64,000 bases of DNA from Candidatus Hydrothermarchaeum profundi (lineage in GTDB: Archaea; Hydrothermarchaeota; Hydrothermarchaeia; Hydrothermarchaeales; Hydrothermarchaeaceae), in contig MTMF02000009.1 of the NCBI GenBank assembly GCA_002011125.2, positions 272,332-336,331 on the forward strand. The letters are read 5' to 3'. A model generated the notes under the pieces. It saw nothing but the letters and a program-made list of their open reading frames with translations. It was not told the DNA's origin and did not search any database. Of the stretch, positions 50,690-60,370 are shown in pieces. The position numbers and the translations under genes are program-made. Numbering within the stretch: the first letter of the stretch is position 1; each line of letters opens with the position of its first letter.

Positions 50690-50960
50690 AGTGGCTACGA
50701 AATTCAAGGGATTCAAAGCTTGATGCAGATCTGAGGTCGCTTCCTCATGAAGTTATACCTCGCACCTTGGAGATATTAGTCAAAGCGCTAGAACTATATG
50801 CAAGAAATGGAGGAAGCTGCATTATTTTGACTCTTTTCATGTTGCTACATCAATAATATTAGAGTTGCCCTTGATTACTAGCGACAGGTATATCCTGAAA
50901 AACTCTGAATCCCTAGGTTTAAAGGCAATTGCTCTGGGAAAGGTGGAAGAATTTTTGTAA
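50690..50960 (+). pseudogene. PIN-domain toxin relic
   Basis: One frame reads DLRSLPHEVIPRTLEILVKA and LELYARNGGSC, then a shift near 50820 leads to YFDSFHVATSIILEL and PLITSDRYILKNSE, ending in GKVEEFL at TAA 50958-50960. The D in YFDSFH and the TSD motif are the C-terminal acidic residues of VapC-type PIN ribonucleases. The N-terminal part with the first aspartate is not recognisable upstream (50519-50690). A broken toxin without a visible VapB. Confidence 0.6.
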
Positions 50961-51053
50961 AAAACCATGCTCCAGGGAACATAGAAAATAGTAAGAGAAG
51001 CATGCTCAAGTAGCAAAACTTTTATAGCTGCCTCGTTAAATTGCAACTCTAGC

Positions 51054-52250
51054 ATGGAAGAATATGAGGTTTCTCTTAAGGACTATATTGATGTTATTTG
51101 GAAGGAGAAAATAATCATAGCAATAATCTTAGCCTTGTCACTTGTTTCAGCACTGATTTTCTCTATCATGCAACCTAATGTGTATGAAACTCGTACTACC
51201 TTAATGATCACTCCAAGGATAGCCGAGGAGCTTGAGGGAGCCCAAGCTACTGCTACTGTGCCTAGTTTTTATATATCTCCTGAGACCTATGAGAAGCTCG
51301 CGGTTACTAATGACATACTGGTTGGGATAATTAAGGAGCTACAGCTGAAGGGGAATAGCGAGGAGTTGACCGTAGAGGCTCTAAGGAGTATGATGACGCC
51401 TAGGATAGAGATGGCTGAGAAAGGTAAAACGCTACTACCCTTGCTTACCATGAAGGTGAAAGGCACCAACCCTGAGGAGCTGAGAGATATCGCCGATGCC
51501 TGGGGGAGACTTTTCATAGAGAAGAACACTGAACTGTTATCCACTAGGACGGCTCAGTCTTACGAGTTTATCTCTGAGAGATTTGAGGAGGTCAGCAACG
51601 ATCTCAGAAAGAAGGAAGAGGAGAAAATAAAGTATATGGAGGAAAATCCCCTGAGCACTCTTCAGACCGAGCTAACTGTGGCGAAAACGACATATGAGGA
51701 GCGGCTAAGCATGCTTGACGCTAAGAGGAGGGAGCTGAACGAGAGCGCGGCAAGGCTTAAGAGCTTGGAAGAAGAGATAAAGGATGAGCCAGAGTTCCTC
51801 CAATGGAGTGCTCCATCCGCGTCTTGGATCGTTACTGCTGAGGCTCTGAAGAACCCCACCTATTTCTCATTGAAAGAAAGCATAATAGAGACCAAGGTAT
51901 TCATAGACACTACCAAGGGTGAGATCTCATATCTAGAGGAAGAGGTCCGCAAGCTCAAGTCTGAGATAGATGAAAAGGAAGCCAGAATAAACGAGATCCA
52001 AATAATCTTGGACAGGATGGATAGGGAGATTTCTTCTCTTAAGTCTGCCTACGATTTCCTCTCTGACAAGCTTTTAGAAGCAAGGATAGCTAAGGAAGAA
52101 CAGCTACAATCAATAAAGATCGTTGAAGAGCCTGTCGTGCCACAAGTCCCCACCGGGCCTTCGAAAATACTCAACATCGCTATCGCCAGTATATTAGGGT
52201 TGTTTGTCGGCATCTTTGCAGCATTTTTCAAGAATTACATGGAAGAATGA
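51054..52250 (+). CDS. Wzz-type polysaccharide chain-length determinant protein
   Basis: A 398-residue membrane protein with the Wzz layout. The start is YEVSLKDYIDVIWKEKIIIAIILA with the first membrane helix at about 18-40. A long extracellular helical part follows (ERFEEVSNDLRKKEEEKIKYMEE ... DRMDREISSLKSAYDFL). The end has the proline-rich PVVPQVPTGPSKI before a last helix at about 373-392. It regulates polymer length in polysaccharide export. It has its own TATA-like box (acttttatagc) about 28 nt before ATG 51054 and opens the surface-polysaccharide region. There is no C-terminal tyrosine kinase. Confidence 0.88.
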   Translation: MEEYEVSLKDYIDVIWKEKIIIAIILALSLVSALIFSIMQPNVYETRTTLMITPRIAEELEGAQATATVPSFYISPETYEKLAVTNDILVGIIKELQLKGNSEELTVEALRSMMTPRIEMAEKGKTLLPLLTMKVKGTNPEELRDIADAWGRLFIEKNTELLSTRTAQSYEFISERFEEVSNDLRKKEEEKIKYMEENPLSTLQTELTVAKTTYEERLSMLDAKRRELNESAARLKSLEEEIKDEPEFLQWSAPSASWIVTAEALKNPTYFSLKESIIETKVFIDTTKGEISYLEEEVRKLKSEIDEKEARINEIQIILDRMDREISSLKSAYDFLSDKLLEARIAKEEQLQSIKIVEEPVVPQVPTGPSKILNIAIASILGLFVGIFAAFFKNYMEE

Positions 52251-52546
52251 GTATTGATCTATTTTTCCTATTAGCTATATGATAATATCTCCAGTATATT
52301 TCAGTAGGAGTAGTTATAAGCATAAAGTTTTTTTACGTTTTTAAAGATCAGTTATTCATGCTCAGAAGGAGTTGAGAGTAATTGAGTGGAAGCTTAAAAT
52401 CTCTCATATCTAATACACACAAACTACAATGGCTTTATTATAGAGGAGTTATAAATTAAAAACCGTTCATAGTTCATAACGGCTTATCAATTTTATATAT
52501 TCAGGTATATAAATAAGTTATGATATTTCTAGGAGGTAGAAGAATT
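52251..52546. other. 296-bp promoter region of the epimerase genes
   Basis: AT-rich and without a convincing ORF. TATA-like tatatattcaggtatataaa (52495-52513) lies before the SD AGGAGGT at 52530-52536. Nothing else is recognised. Confidence 0.4.
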
Positions 52547-53710
52547 ATGAATATCTTATTAACAGGTATAGACGGCTATATGGGTTGGCCAACTGCTCTG
52601 AAGCTTTCCCAAGAGTTTCCAGATGAACGCATTATTGGTGTAGACAATTTTTCAAGGCGCAAGTGGGTAAAGGAATGTGGTTCTGACAGCATAATACCCA
52701 TATACAGCATGAAGGAAAGGCTTAAAGTTGCAAAGGAACATGGTTTTGAAAACATTAGTTTCATAGAGGGAGACCTTACCAAAAAGAACTTTGTTGACAA
52801 GATAATTTCAATCCACAAGCCCGAGGTTGTGTTACATTTAGCAGCGCAACCAAGTGCTCCCTACTCACAGATAAACGGTGCAAAGGCAACGTTCACCCAG
52901 AAAAATACAGTACTGAGTAATGCCAACATTATGTGGTCACTTAGAGAACATGAGCTCACAGATACGCATTTCATAGAAACGACCACTACAGGTATATATG
53001 GTGCCCCTAACATCCGCATTGGTGAAGGATTCGTGAAGGTTGTAGATGGAGATGGCAACTCTGACGTACTACCATTCCCTAATATTGCCAGCAGTTGGTA
53101 CCATGTATCACGTGGCTTTGGCGCTACCAATATGATGCTTATGAATATGCAGACCGGCATGCCGTGCACCGACGTAAGAACCAGTATCGTTTATGGTATA
53201 ACCACGGAAGAAACTACGTTAGATGAGCACTTAACCACACGGTTTGACATAGACTTCTATTTTGGCACACTGTTCAACCGTTGGTGCGCGATGATGATTA
53301 TAAACCACCCACTAACGGTTTACGGTTCTGGTAGACAGATAAAGCCCTTTATAAGCCTTGAAGACACCGCTACCTCGCTAGTTAAGATAGTCAAGAAGGG
53401 AAATAAAGGCGAGTATAAGGTTTACAATCAGCTGGTAGAGTACGTAAGAATAAAGGACATAGCAGAATGGATGAACAGCGCTGCAGAAGAACTCTTCGGT
53501 AAGGCGCCAGGGATAGAGTATATCCCAAATCCTAGGAAGGAGAAGGAGGAGAGCAAATATAGCTTTGAGAACAAGAATTTTTTAAAGGTGCTTGGTAAAC
53601 CCAAGCATACAAGCATGCGGGATGCTCTGCCGGAAGTGCTGGAAAAGCTGAAGAAGTATGAGGATAGGATTGGGGCTTATAGAGACAGGCTAATACCCAA
53701 GAAGAGGTAG
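52547..53710 (+). CDS. SQD1/Agl3-like NAD-dependent sugar-nucleotide enzyme
   Basis: A 387-residue extended short-chain dehydrogenase/reductase. The NAD loop is TGIDGYMGWPTA, followed by VDNFSRRKW. Later blocks TTTGIYGAPNIRI, ASSWYHVSRGFGATN, RTSIVYGITTEET, FNRWCAMMIINHPLTVYG match UDP-sulfoquinovose synthase (SQD1 in plants, Agl3 in Sulfolobus). The catalytic YxxxK of that family is YHVSR, with arginine for lysine, so activity or substrate may differ. ATG 52547 follows the SD AGGAGGT with an 10-nt spacer; an upstream ATG 52520 precedes the SD. First of three epimerase genes spaced 6 nt or overlapping. Confidence 0.78.
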   Translation: MNILLTGIDGYMGWPTALKLSQEFPDERIIGVDNFSRRKWVKECGSDSIIPIYSMKERLKVAKEHGFENISFIEGDLTKKNFVDKIISIHKPEVVLHLAAQPSAPYSQINGAKATFTQKNTVLSNANIMWSLREHELTDTHFIETTTTGIYGAPNIRIGEGFVKVVDGDGNSDVLPFPNIASSWYHVSRGFGATNMMLMNMQTGMPCTDVRTSIVYGITTEETTLDEHLTTRFDIDFYFGTLFNRWCAMMIINHPLTVYGSGRQIKPFISLEDTATSLVKIVKKGNKGEYKVYNQLVEYVRIKDIAEWMNSAAEELFGKAPGIEYIPNPRKEKEESKYSFENKNFLKVLGKPKHTSMRDALPEVLEKLKKYEDRIGAYRDRLIPKKR

Positions 53711-53716
53711 CTCTTA

Positions 53717-54649
53717 ATGCATGTTCTTGTCACAGGTGGCTGTGGATACATAGGCTCAGAACTTATCCCTCTTTTGCTTGAAAGAAGTTACGATGTAACA
53801 ATTCTGGACAATTTCTCTTTGAGTAGTCCTTCTGTTCTTTTTTATTTTAAAAAGAATATAAACTTTGTTTTTGGGGATATCAGGAATAAAGATGATGTGA
53901 GAAGTGCTCTGAAAGACTGTGATGCTGTGATTCATCTCGCAGCACTGACTGGAGCGGATGAATCTTTTAATGCAAAAGAGCGAACTTTTGACATTAACCT
54001 CCGTGGCACTGAAGTCCTACTGGAAGCTTCAGTAAGTGCAGAGGTGAAGAAATTTATCTTCTCCTCCTCATGCAATATTTACGGCAGACAGAATAGAGTG
54101 ATTAGTGAAAATACTAAACCAAAACCGCGGAATCCATATGCAGAGTCAAAGCATCTCGCAGAAGAGGCATGTCTTAAGTACCAGCAAAATTATGGATTGG
54201 TCACCAGCATATTGCGCTTGAGCACCTTATACGGCTACGCCCCAGGGATACGCTTCAACTTGGTAATAAACATGTTTGCTTTATATGCTCTAACGAATCA
54301 TCCGTTAACCATCTATGGAGATGGCACCAACTGGAGACCTTATATACACGTTAAAGATGCCGCTAGAGCCTTCCTTTTCGCTCTTGAAAGAAGAGATTTT
54401 GAGAATGACGTGTTTAATGTGGGCTCAAACAGGGAGAACTACAGAATTAGAGATATTGTCGCTCTTTTTAAGGATACATTTAAAAAGAACCTACAGGTTG
54501 TTTACTTAAGGGAGAGAGACCCTGGCCCAAGTTACCGTGTAGATTTCTCTAAAATTGAGAAAACCGGATTCTCCTGCAAACGGAGTGTGAAAAACGGCAT
54601 CAAAGAACTGATAGAGAAGTTTAGTAAAATAAAGGGGAAAATGAAATGA
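53717..54649 (+). CDS. NAD-dependent epimerase/dehydratase (GalE-like)
   Basis: A 310-residue extended SDR enzyme. It has the NAD loop TGGCGYIGS near residue 7, DNFSLSS, the LAALTG strand, the SSSCNIYG serine motif near 115 and the catalytic YAESK near 139. The family interconverts UDP- or dTDP-sugars; the substrate is not evident. It starts 6 nt after the SQD1-like gene and overlaps the next epimerase by 4 nt (ATGA), so all three are translated together. Confidence 0.88.
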   Translation: MHVLVTGGCGYIGSELIPLLLERSYDVTILDNFSLSSPSVLFYFKKNINFVFGDIRNKDDVRSALKDCDAVIHLAALTGADESFNAKERTFDINLRGTEVLLEASVSAEVKKFIFSSSCNIYGRQNRVISENTKPKPRNPYAESKHLAEEACLKYQQNYGLVTSILRLSTLYGYAPGIRFNLVINMFALYALTNHPLTIYGDGTNWRPYIHVKDAARAFLFALERRDFENDVFNVGSNRENYRIRDIVALFKDTFKKNLQVVYLRERDPGPSYRVDFSKIEKTGFSCKRSVKNGIKELIEKFSKIKGKMK

Positions 54650-55641
54650 GTGTAATACTCGTTACAGGTGCTGCAGGATACATAGGAGGGCATCTAATAA
54701 ACAGCTTACTGGAAGACGAGTGCTTCTCGGATTACTATATTCGCGGAATTGATAACTTTCTAGTGGGCAAACGCAGAAATTATGCGCTGATAAGGAAGTC
54801 TCCTCGCGTGAAGTTGCTGAAGATGGATTTTACTAAGGCAGAAGATGTAAAGGAGATGATAAAAGATGTAGAGATAGTTTACCACCTCGGAGCCATATCT
54901 GGCGTTGTTTTCTGCAACCACAATCCCGCAAAGGCTTCTCACATAAACGTAGAAGGAACGAGAAAATTACTCGAAGTAGCGTCAAACGCTGAATGCGAGC
55001 GGTTTATTTTTCCCTCTTCTACAGCGGTTTACGGCAATTCAAACGTGAATCCTATCACCGAAGAAGTGCCCTGCCTGCCCCAGAATATTTACGGCGCACT
55101 TAAAATTAGTGCCGAAGCTTTTTGCGATGTCTACTACTACAGCTACGGACTGGGTACTACAATACTTCGGTGGACTAACATTTATGGCAAGGGTACATAT
55201 ATGAAGTGGCGCACTGTTATTCCTGCATTTGTGCGTCGTGCTGTAAGCGGCGAGACCTTGCTGATTCACGGCTCAGGCAAACAGAAGCGTAACTTCATCC
55301 ACATCGATGATGTGGTTGACCTATATAAAGCTGTTATAGATAAACGCGCTATAGGAGAGAAGTTTAATGCTGGCGGAAAGAGCGACATTAGCATCCGCGA
55401 TCTTGCAGAGATGGTGAAGAGGATAGGTAAAGAGAGATTCGGGATTGCTGTTAAGGTGGAATATGCGCCGGCTAGAGACCTTACACCTGAACGACAGTTT
55501 AGCACATCGATAGAAAAGCTGGAAAAAGTTCTGAAATGGAAACCTGAAATAAGTCTTGAGGAAGGTGTTATGAAAGTATTTAAATCGGTGATTGAAGAAG
55601 GAGAGAATGGATTTTACGAAGGACAGAAGGAGGTAGTATAA
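54646..55641 (+). CDS. NAD-dependent epimerase/dehydratase
   Basis: A 331-residue extended SDR enzyme with TGAAGYIGG near residue 6, VEIVYHLGAISGV, the serine motif FPSSTAVYG near 126 and the catalytic YGALK near 152. It keeps GKQKRNFIHIDD, the usual nucleotide-sugar binding block. The best general description is UDP-sugar 4-epimerase or dTDP-glucose dehydratase class. Base composition matches the other two epimerases but not the AT-rich genes from 55855 on. Confidence 0.88.
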   Translation: MSVILVTGAAGYIGGHLINSLLEDECFSDYYIRGIDNFLVGKRRNYALIRKSPRVKLLKMDFTKAEDVKEMIKDVEIVYHLGAISGVVFCNHNPAKASHINVEGTRKLLEVASNAECERFIFPSSTAVYGNSNVNPITEEVPCLPQNIYGALKISAEAFCDVYYYSYGLGTTILRWTNIYGKGTYMKWRTVIPAFVRRAVSGETLLIHGSGKQKRNFIHIDDVVDLYKAVIDKRAIGEKFNAGGKSDISIRDLAEMVKRIGKERFGIAVKVEYAPARDLTPERQFSTSIEKLEKVLKWKPEISLEEGVMKVFKSVIEEGENGFYEGQKEVV

Positions 55642-55854
55642 GATAATCAATTCCTTTTATAGTCTGTTACCTAATTACCTTACATCCTCTCTTATTACTA
55701 ACTTTCGTAGAAACCAAGTAGTTTACATCATTGTAAATCCTGCCTAAATTAACAACTCTTTGTTAAAGTGATGATGAAAAGAAGAAAATTGATGTTATAA
55801 AGCGGCTAGGCACGATAAAAGGTACTCTATAAGATTTATGGAGAAAATGAGCAA

Positions 55855-57435
55855 ATGAATTTGGAAGAACATCAAAATAAGCCTGAATCAGTGAACCACG
55901 CAATATTTGAAGAATATATGGGACAACTAACAAAGAAAATAGCTAGAGGTAGTGGAATAATATTTATAGGAATGGCAATTGGTTCATTCTTAGGTTTTTT
56001 AACTAGGATAATCATAGCCAGATTTTGGGGACCGTCAGACTATGGTTTATTCAACATTGCATTTTCAACTTTAATGATTTTTCAGATAATTGCTATGGTA
56101 GGATTTAGAGCTAGTGGTGCAAGATTCGTTGCATATTATAATGCATTAAATAAAAAAGAAGAGATTAAAGGAACTTTAGTCTCTGGAATCAAAATTTTGA
56201 TACCATTGAGTATAACTTTAAGTATCCTTCTTCTGGCTTTTTCAAAAAAAATTGCGATAATTTATTCAGAACCAGAATTAACTCCACATCTACAATATTT
56301 CTCTCTAGCATTGCCAGTAATAGTACTTTTCTTTTATATTTGCGCCATATTGCGAGGATTTGGAGATATGGAATATTTAATATATAGTAGAGAATTTATT
56401 AATAAGGGGTCAACTTTCTTATTAATATTGACCTTTGTTTTTTTGAGAGTTAACATAATTTATGTCACATATTCATTTATCATGGGGTTCATATTTGGTA
56501 CAATATTAGCGATATATTATCTCTTTAAAAAACATAGCTTTTTGAAAAGAGTGAAGAGTGCTCCATTAGGAAAAAAATTATTAATTTTCTCTCTTCCACT
56601 TACCTTATCATTTTATCTAGACATATTCCGTAGAGGGTCTGACAATCTTTTAATTGGTTATTTTATGGAAAGTTCTTCAGTTGGGATCTATAATGCATCT
56701 TTTACTATTGCTCAGATGATGTTAAATTTGCTAACCCCTGTTGCAACCGTCGCATTACCTGTCATTACAGGACTTTATGCTTGTAATAGGATAGAAGAAT
56801 TAAAAGTGGTTTATTCAAATATATTGCGATGGATACTCTACATATCATTTCCATTATTTTTATTAATTTTTATATACCCTACGGACTTTATTACGGTACT
56901 GTTTGGTCAAGTTTATTCAAATGGGGCAAATGTTCTTCAAATACTTGTGGTAGGTTTCATTTCAAGTTTATTCGTAGGTCCCTTGGCTGCTCTTATTAAC
57001 TCCATAGGAAAAACAAAATTCTTTATGGCTATGAGTGGAATAAGTTCCCTAAGCAACCTTGCACTAGATTTAGTATTAATACCTCCTCTAGGAATAGTAG
57101 GTGCAGCGATAGCCACATCTATATCAGTGATATTGTTTAATATAACAGGTTTATATCTCGTATTTAGGACGTTAAAAGTGAATTTTTTTAATAAGATACA
57201 TATACTTTATCCTACTTTCATTTCTATAGCTTTACTCTTACTTCATATCTTTTCAAATAAAACAATGATATATCTGGAAGTTCCACCACTAATATTATTG
57301 CTCGGGAAGATGGTTATTCTATATACTATATCTGTATTTGTGATATTCAAGTTAATTGGTTTATCGTCTGAAGAAGAGAAATTGATGAGTAGTATAAAAG
57401 GGAAAGTAATAAGAAAAATATCTCAAGAAAAATAA
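55855..57435 (+). CDS. Polysaccharide flippase (Wzx/MATE-like)
   Basis: A 526-residue polytopic membrane protein with about 14 predicted helices, the standard size of Wzx O-antigen flippases. Features include IARGSGIIFIGMAIGSFLGFLTRIIIARFWGPSDYGLF at the start and FSLPLTLSFYLDIFRRGSDNLLIGYFM at the second half. It should move lipid-linked repeat units across the membrane. It begins a strongly AT-rich set of genes. Its stop is 2 nt from the next start. Confidence 0.88.
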   Translation: MNLEEHQNKPESVNHAIFEEYMGQLTKKIARGSGIIFIGMAIGSFLGFLTRIIIARFWGPSDYGLFNIAFSTLMIFQIIAMVGFRASGARFVAYYNALNKKEEIKGTLVSGIKILIPLSITLSILLLAFSKKIAIIYSEPELTPHLQYFSLALPVIVLFFYICAILRGFGDMEYLIYSREFINKGSTFLLILTFVFLRVNIIYVTYSFIMGFIFGTILAIYYLFKKHSFLKRVKSAPLGKKLLIFSLPLTLSFYLDIFRRGSDNLLIGYFMESSSVGIYNASFTIAQMMLNLLTPVATVALPVITGLYACNRIEELKVVYSNILRWILYISFPLFLLIFIYPTDFITVLFGQVYSNGANVLQILVVGFISSLFVGPLAALINSIGKTKFFMAMSGISSLSNLALDLVLIPPLGIVGAAIATSISVILFNITGLYLVFRTLKVNFFNKIHILYPTFISIALLLLHIFSNKTMIYLEVPPLILLLGKMVILYTISVFVIFKLIGLSSEEEKLMSSIKGKVIRKISQEK

Positions 57436-57437
57436 AA

Positions 57438-59018
57438 ATGAACGGAAAAGTTGTCATTCTGGGTCTTGATGGAGCAACATTTGATGTCATAAAACCTTTG
57501 ATAAAAGAAGGACATTTGCCCAACTTAAAATATTTACTTGACAACGGTGCCTATGGAGAACTCGAAAGTACCTTTCCACCGGTTACCGCGGCGGCTTGGA
57601 TGTCCATTGCTACCGGAAAAAATCCTGGAAAAACTGGGGTATTCACTTTTAGGAATCGGAGAGACGATGATCTTAAACTTTATCCTTTGAGTTCAAATGA
57701 CTATGTGGCTAATGGTGCACTTTGGGACTATTTATCTAAAAGCGGGTTCAAAGTTGGGATCTTAAATTATCCCGGTTTATACCCTCCGTACCCTATTAAT
57801 GGATTTATGGTTGGTGGCGTTGGAACACCGGAAAAAAATATTTGTTATCCAAAAAGTTTTGAAAAGGAACTAGATAGAGTAACAGGTGGATATGAAATTA
57901 GTATTCCCATAAATTCTCCAAAATATAAAAATAAAGAAGATAAATTTATTAAAAATATTGAGAAACTTATTGCTAAACGGAAAAAAGCTATTAATTATAT
58001 TCTAAAGAATAAAAAAATAGATATTTTAATCCTTGTCTTACCAGAATCTGATTTCATCCAACATTATTTATATAAATACTGGGATGATAATTATCCAGGT
58101 ATTGATGAAAATAAAAAGAAAAAATATAAACGTGAATTCATAAGATTATGGGATAAAATAGATGAAATTGTTGGCGATGTGGTCGAACATATCTATACAG
58201 ATGATTATTTGTTTGTGATTTCAGACCATGGATTTGGTAGACTTACTAAAGGTTTTAGGATAAACCAATGGCTAATAAATGAAGGGTATCTTAAATTAAA
58301 GAGAAATTACGGAACTAAACGGGAATCTATTTTTTACAATATTTTCAACAAACTTGAAGATAGAAAAATTAGAGGATATCTGAGGTATTTTAAGAATAAA
58401 TTTAAAAAGATTCCGTTTGTCGATTCATTTGAAAATTTTATTGACTATGAAAACAGTTTAGCTATAGCTTTCCAATATTCAGGGGTAGGCGGAATTGAAA
58501 TCTTAAATCATGACCAAAAATTAAGAGAAGAAATATCAATCAAACTTATTAATTTTGTAAATAATCACCCTTTATTGAGTAATATTGAGTTATATCGGCC
58601 GAATGACATTTATATTGGGGATAAATTGGACAATTTTCCAGATATAATATTTTTGATCGATGAATGTGAAGTAGAAATATTAGCGAATTCTTTTGGGAGT
58701 AATATTGTTATTAACGGAACAACCGGTAATCGAAGTGGAGATCACAGAAGATATGGGATATTTATAGGATTTAGCAGCAATATCAGACATATTAATATTA
58801 AAAATGCAAAAATATTTGACATTACGCCAACAATATTTTATATATTAGGTTTAAGGCCATCAAATGACATTGATGGTAGAATATTAAAAGAAATTTTCAT
58901 ATCTACTCAGTTTAATAGTAAAAATCTACCACAGGTAGTATCAGATAAAAGCAAAATGGCTTTTCGGAGAGATGATGAAGAAATAAAGAAAAAATTAAAA
59001 GATTTAGGGTATTTATGA
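57438..59018 (+). CDS. Alkaline-phosphatase-superfamily phosphodiesterase/transferase
   Basis: A 526-residue enzyme of the type I phosphodiesterase/nucleotide pyrophosphatase class. The metal site begins ILGLDGATFDVI. The nucleophilic threonine is in TFPPVTAAAWMS near residue 49. SDHGFG near 265 and SGDHRRYGIF near 430 supply the other ligands. No membrane helix is predicted, so it is cytoplasmic or surface-loosely attached. Members in glycan loci are thought to hydrolyse or transfer phosphate-linked groups. It overlaps the next gene by 4 nt. Confidence 0.8.
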   Translation: MNGKVVILGLDGATFDVIKPLIKEGHLPNLKYLLDNGAYGELESTFPPVTAAAWMSIATGKNPGKTGVFTFRNRRDDDLKLYPLSSNDYVANGALWDYLSKSGFKVGILNYPGLYPPYPINGFMVGGVGTPEKNICYPKSFEKELDRVTGGYEISIPINSPKYKNKEDKFIKNIEKLIAKRKKAINYILKNKKIDILILVLPESDFIQHYLYKYWDDNYPGIDENKKKKYKREFIRLWDKIDEIVGDVVEHIYTDDYLFVISDHGFGRLTKGFRINQWLINEGYLKLKRNYGTKRESIFYNIFNKLEDRKIRGYLRYFKNKFKKIPFVDSFENFIDYENSLAIAFQYSGVGGIEILNHDQKLREEISIKLINFVNNHPLLSNIELYRPNDIYIGDKLDNFPDIIFLIDECEVEILANSFGSNIVINGTTGNRSGDHRRYGIFIGFSSNIRHINIKNAKIFDITPTIFYILGLRPSNDIDGRILKEIFISTQFNSKNLPQVVSDKSKMAFRRDDEEIKKKLKDLGYL

Positions 59019-59701
59019 ACATAGAGAAAATAAACATTAAAAGCTTTTCTTCTAAAGAAGCATTAGAAATATACAATAGTTATAATTTGAAACAAATAGA
59101 AAAAGAAATTGTAAATAAATATTTTAATCGGAAGAACGCTAAAATATTGGATCTTGGATGTGGCACAGGCAGAACAACTGTGCCTCTTATGGAAATGGGT
59201 TATAATGTTGTTGGTGTTGATATTTCAAAGGAAATGATTAAGCAAGCCAAAAAAAAATTTCCACAAATAGATTTCAAAGTAGGAGATGCCTGTAATCTAT
59301 GTTTTGATGAGAATACTTTTGATTATGTAATTTTTTCATATAATGGGTTGGATTATATTCATCCTAAATCGAAAAGAATTAAAGCATTGAAAGAGGTCTA
59401 TAGAGTATTGAAAGACGGAGGATATTTCTATTATAGTTCTCACAATAGTTTGTGGATACCTAATTATTTGGGTGGATTTAGAATTATACTCAAAAATATT
59501 ATTGGCTTGAATTTTTTTAAAAATTACTGGAAAGTTGAAGGGAGGATAGGAGTATTATTTACTTTCCATGAAAATCCATTTAGCCAAAAAAAAACATTAG
59601 AAAAAATTGGGTTCAGAACTGTAAGAATGTTTGGTGGAGAAAAATATACCAATAAATTATGGTTTATTGAGCCATGGATCCATTATTTAGCTCAAAAATA
59701 A
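59015..59701 (+). CDS. Class I SAM-dependent methyltransferase
   Basis: A 228-residue methyltransferase with motif I ILDLGCGTGRTTVPL near residue 45, VVGVDISKEMIKQA, VGDACNLCFDENTFDYVIFSYNGLDYI and the post-motif LKEVYRVLKDGGYFYYSSHN. The size and context suggest methylation of a sugar or lipid intermediate of the polysaccharide. It overlaps the phosphodiesterase by 4 nt (ATGA). Confidence 0.88.
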   Translation: MNIEKINIKSFSSKEALEIYNSYNLKQIEKEIVNKYFNRKNAKILDLGCGTGRTTVPLMEMGYNVVGVDISKEMIKQAKKKFPQIDFKVGDACNLCFDENTFDYVIFSYNGLDYIHPKSKRIKALKEVYRVLKDGGYFYYSSHNSLWIPNYLGGFRIILKNIIGLNFFKNYWKVEGRIGVLFTFHENPFSQKKTLEKIGFRTVRMFGGEKYTNKLWFIEPWIHYLAQK

Positions 59702-60370
59702 GGTTTGGTACTCATCTTTCTTAAAATCAGGTTCTTAGTAGTACTTTCTTCTTTTAGGTTTGAAAAAGTTTTTTCCTGAAGTCTCATGATCCTTATTACG
59801 CTCACCACAATATCCATATCTTTCAATGCCCCCCTGTGTCTATGGCGTCTAAAAATCTTTCTTTGCACAAACGCACTGCTTGAGGGCATGCTCTTACGCT
59901 GTATTTTAGGGCACTTAGCAAGACATTTTATCTTATAGTGCCAGTAGTTGCTAGTAGTTCATCTTTGTCAAGGCTTTCAGCTTCTCTATAAAAGAGTAAG
60001 AAGTCATCTTCATTTTTCTTTCTCTGCACCAAGATGCCTAGAGTAAGTTGTTGTGTTTATTTTAACATTATATAAAATAAATTATATTACTCTGAGACTT
60101 TTGTAAAGCTCCTTAATCCTAAGAGGCTACTTCCTTCTGCCTACCACATCCTAGTTCAACAAGCACCTTCTGCTTCATACCAGATGGGATGTTAAAAGAT
60201 GAGTAAGTCCTACCCCGTAATCTCTTATAGTTTCACGGAGCATTTCTTTAAATACCTTCTTATCCCATTCTCCAAGGTGATAGTGGTTTGCAGGTGAAGT
60301 GGTGCAATATTTACCTTATTCCCCCACCAAGAGAAAAAACTTAAAAAAGTGAGTAGACACGGTTTTTAAA
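59702..60370. other. 670-bp stretch with relic coding pieces
   Basis: No intact gene. On the minus strand pieces read SSSAFVQRKIFRRHRHRGAL (about 59890-59830) and, in another frame, HYHLGEWDKKVFKEMLRE and YGVGLTHLLTSHL (about 60290-60185). They appear to be fragments of genes, perhaps a transposase or other insertion, that have lost their frames. The composition is less AT-rich than the neighbours, which supports a separate origin. Confidence 0.4.
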
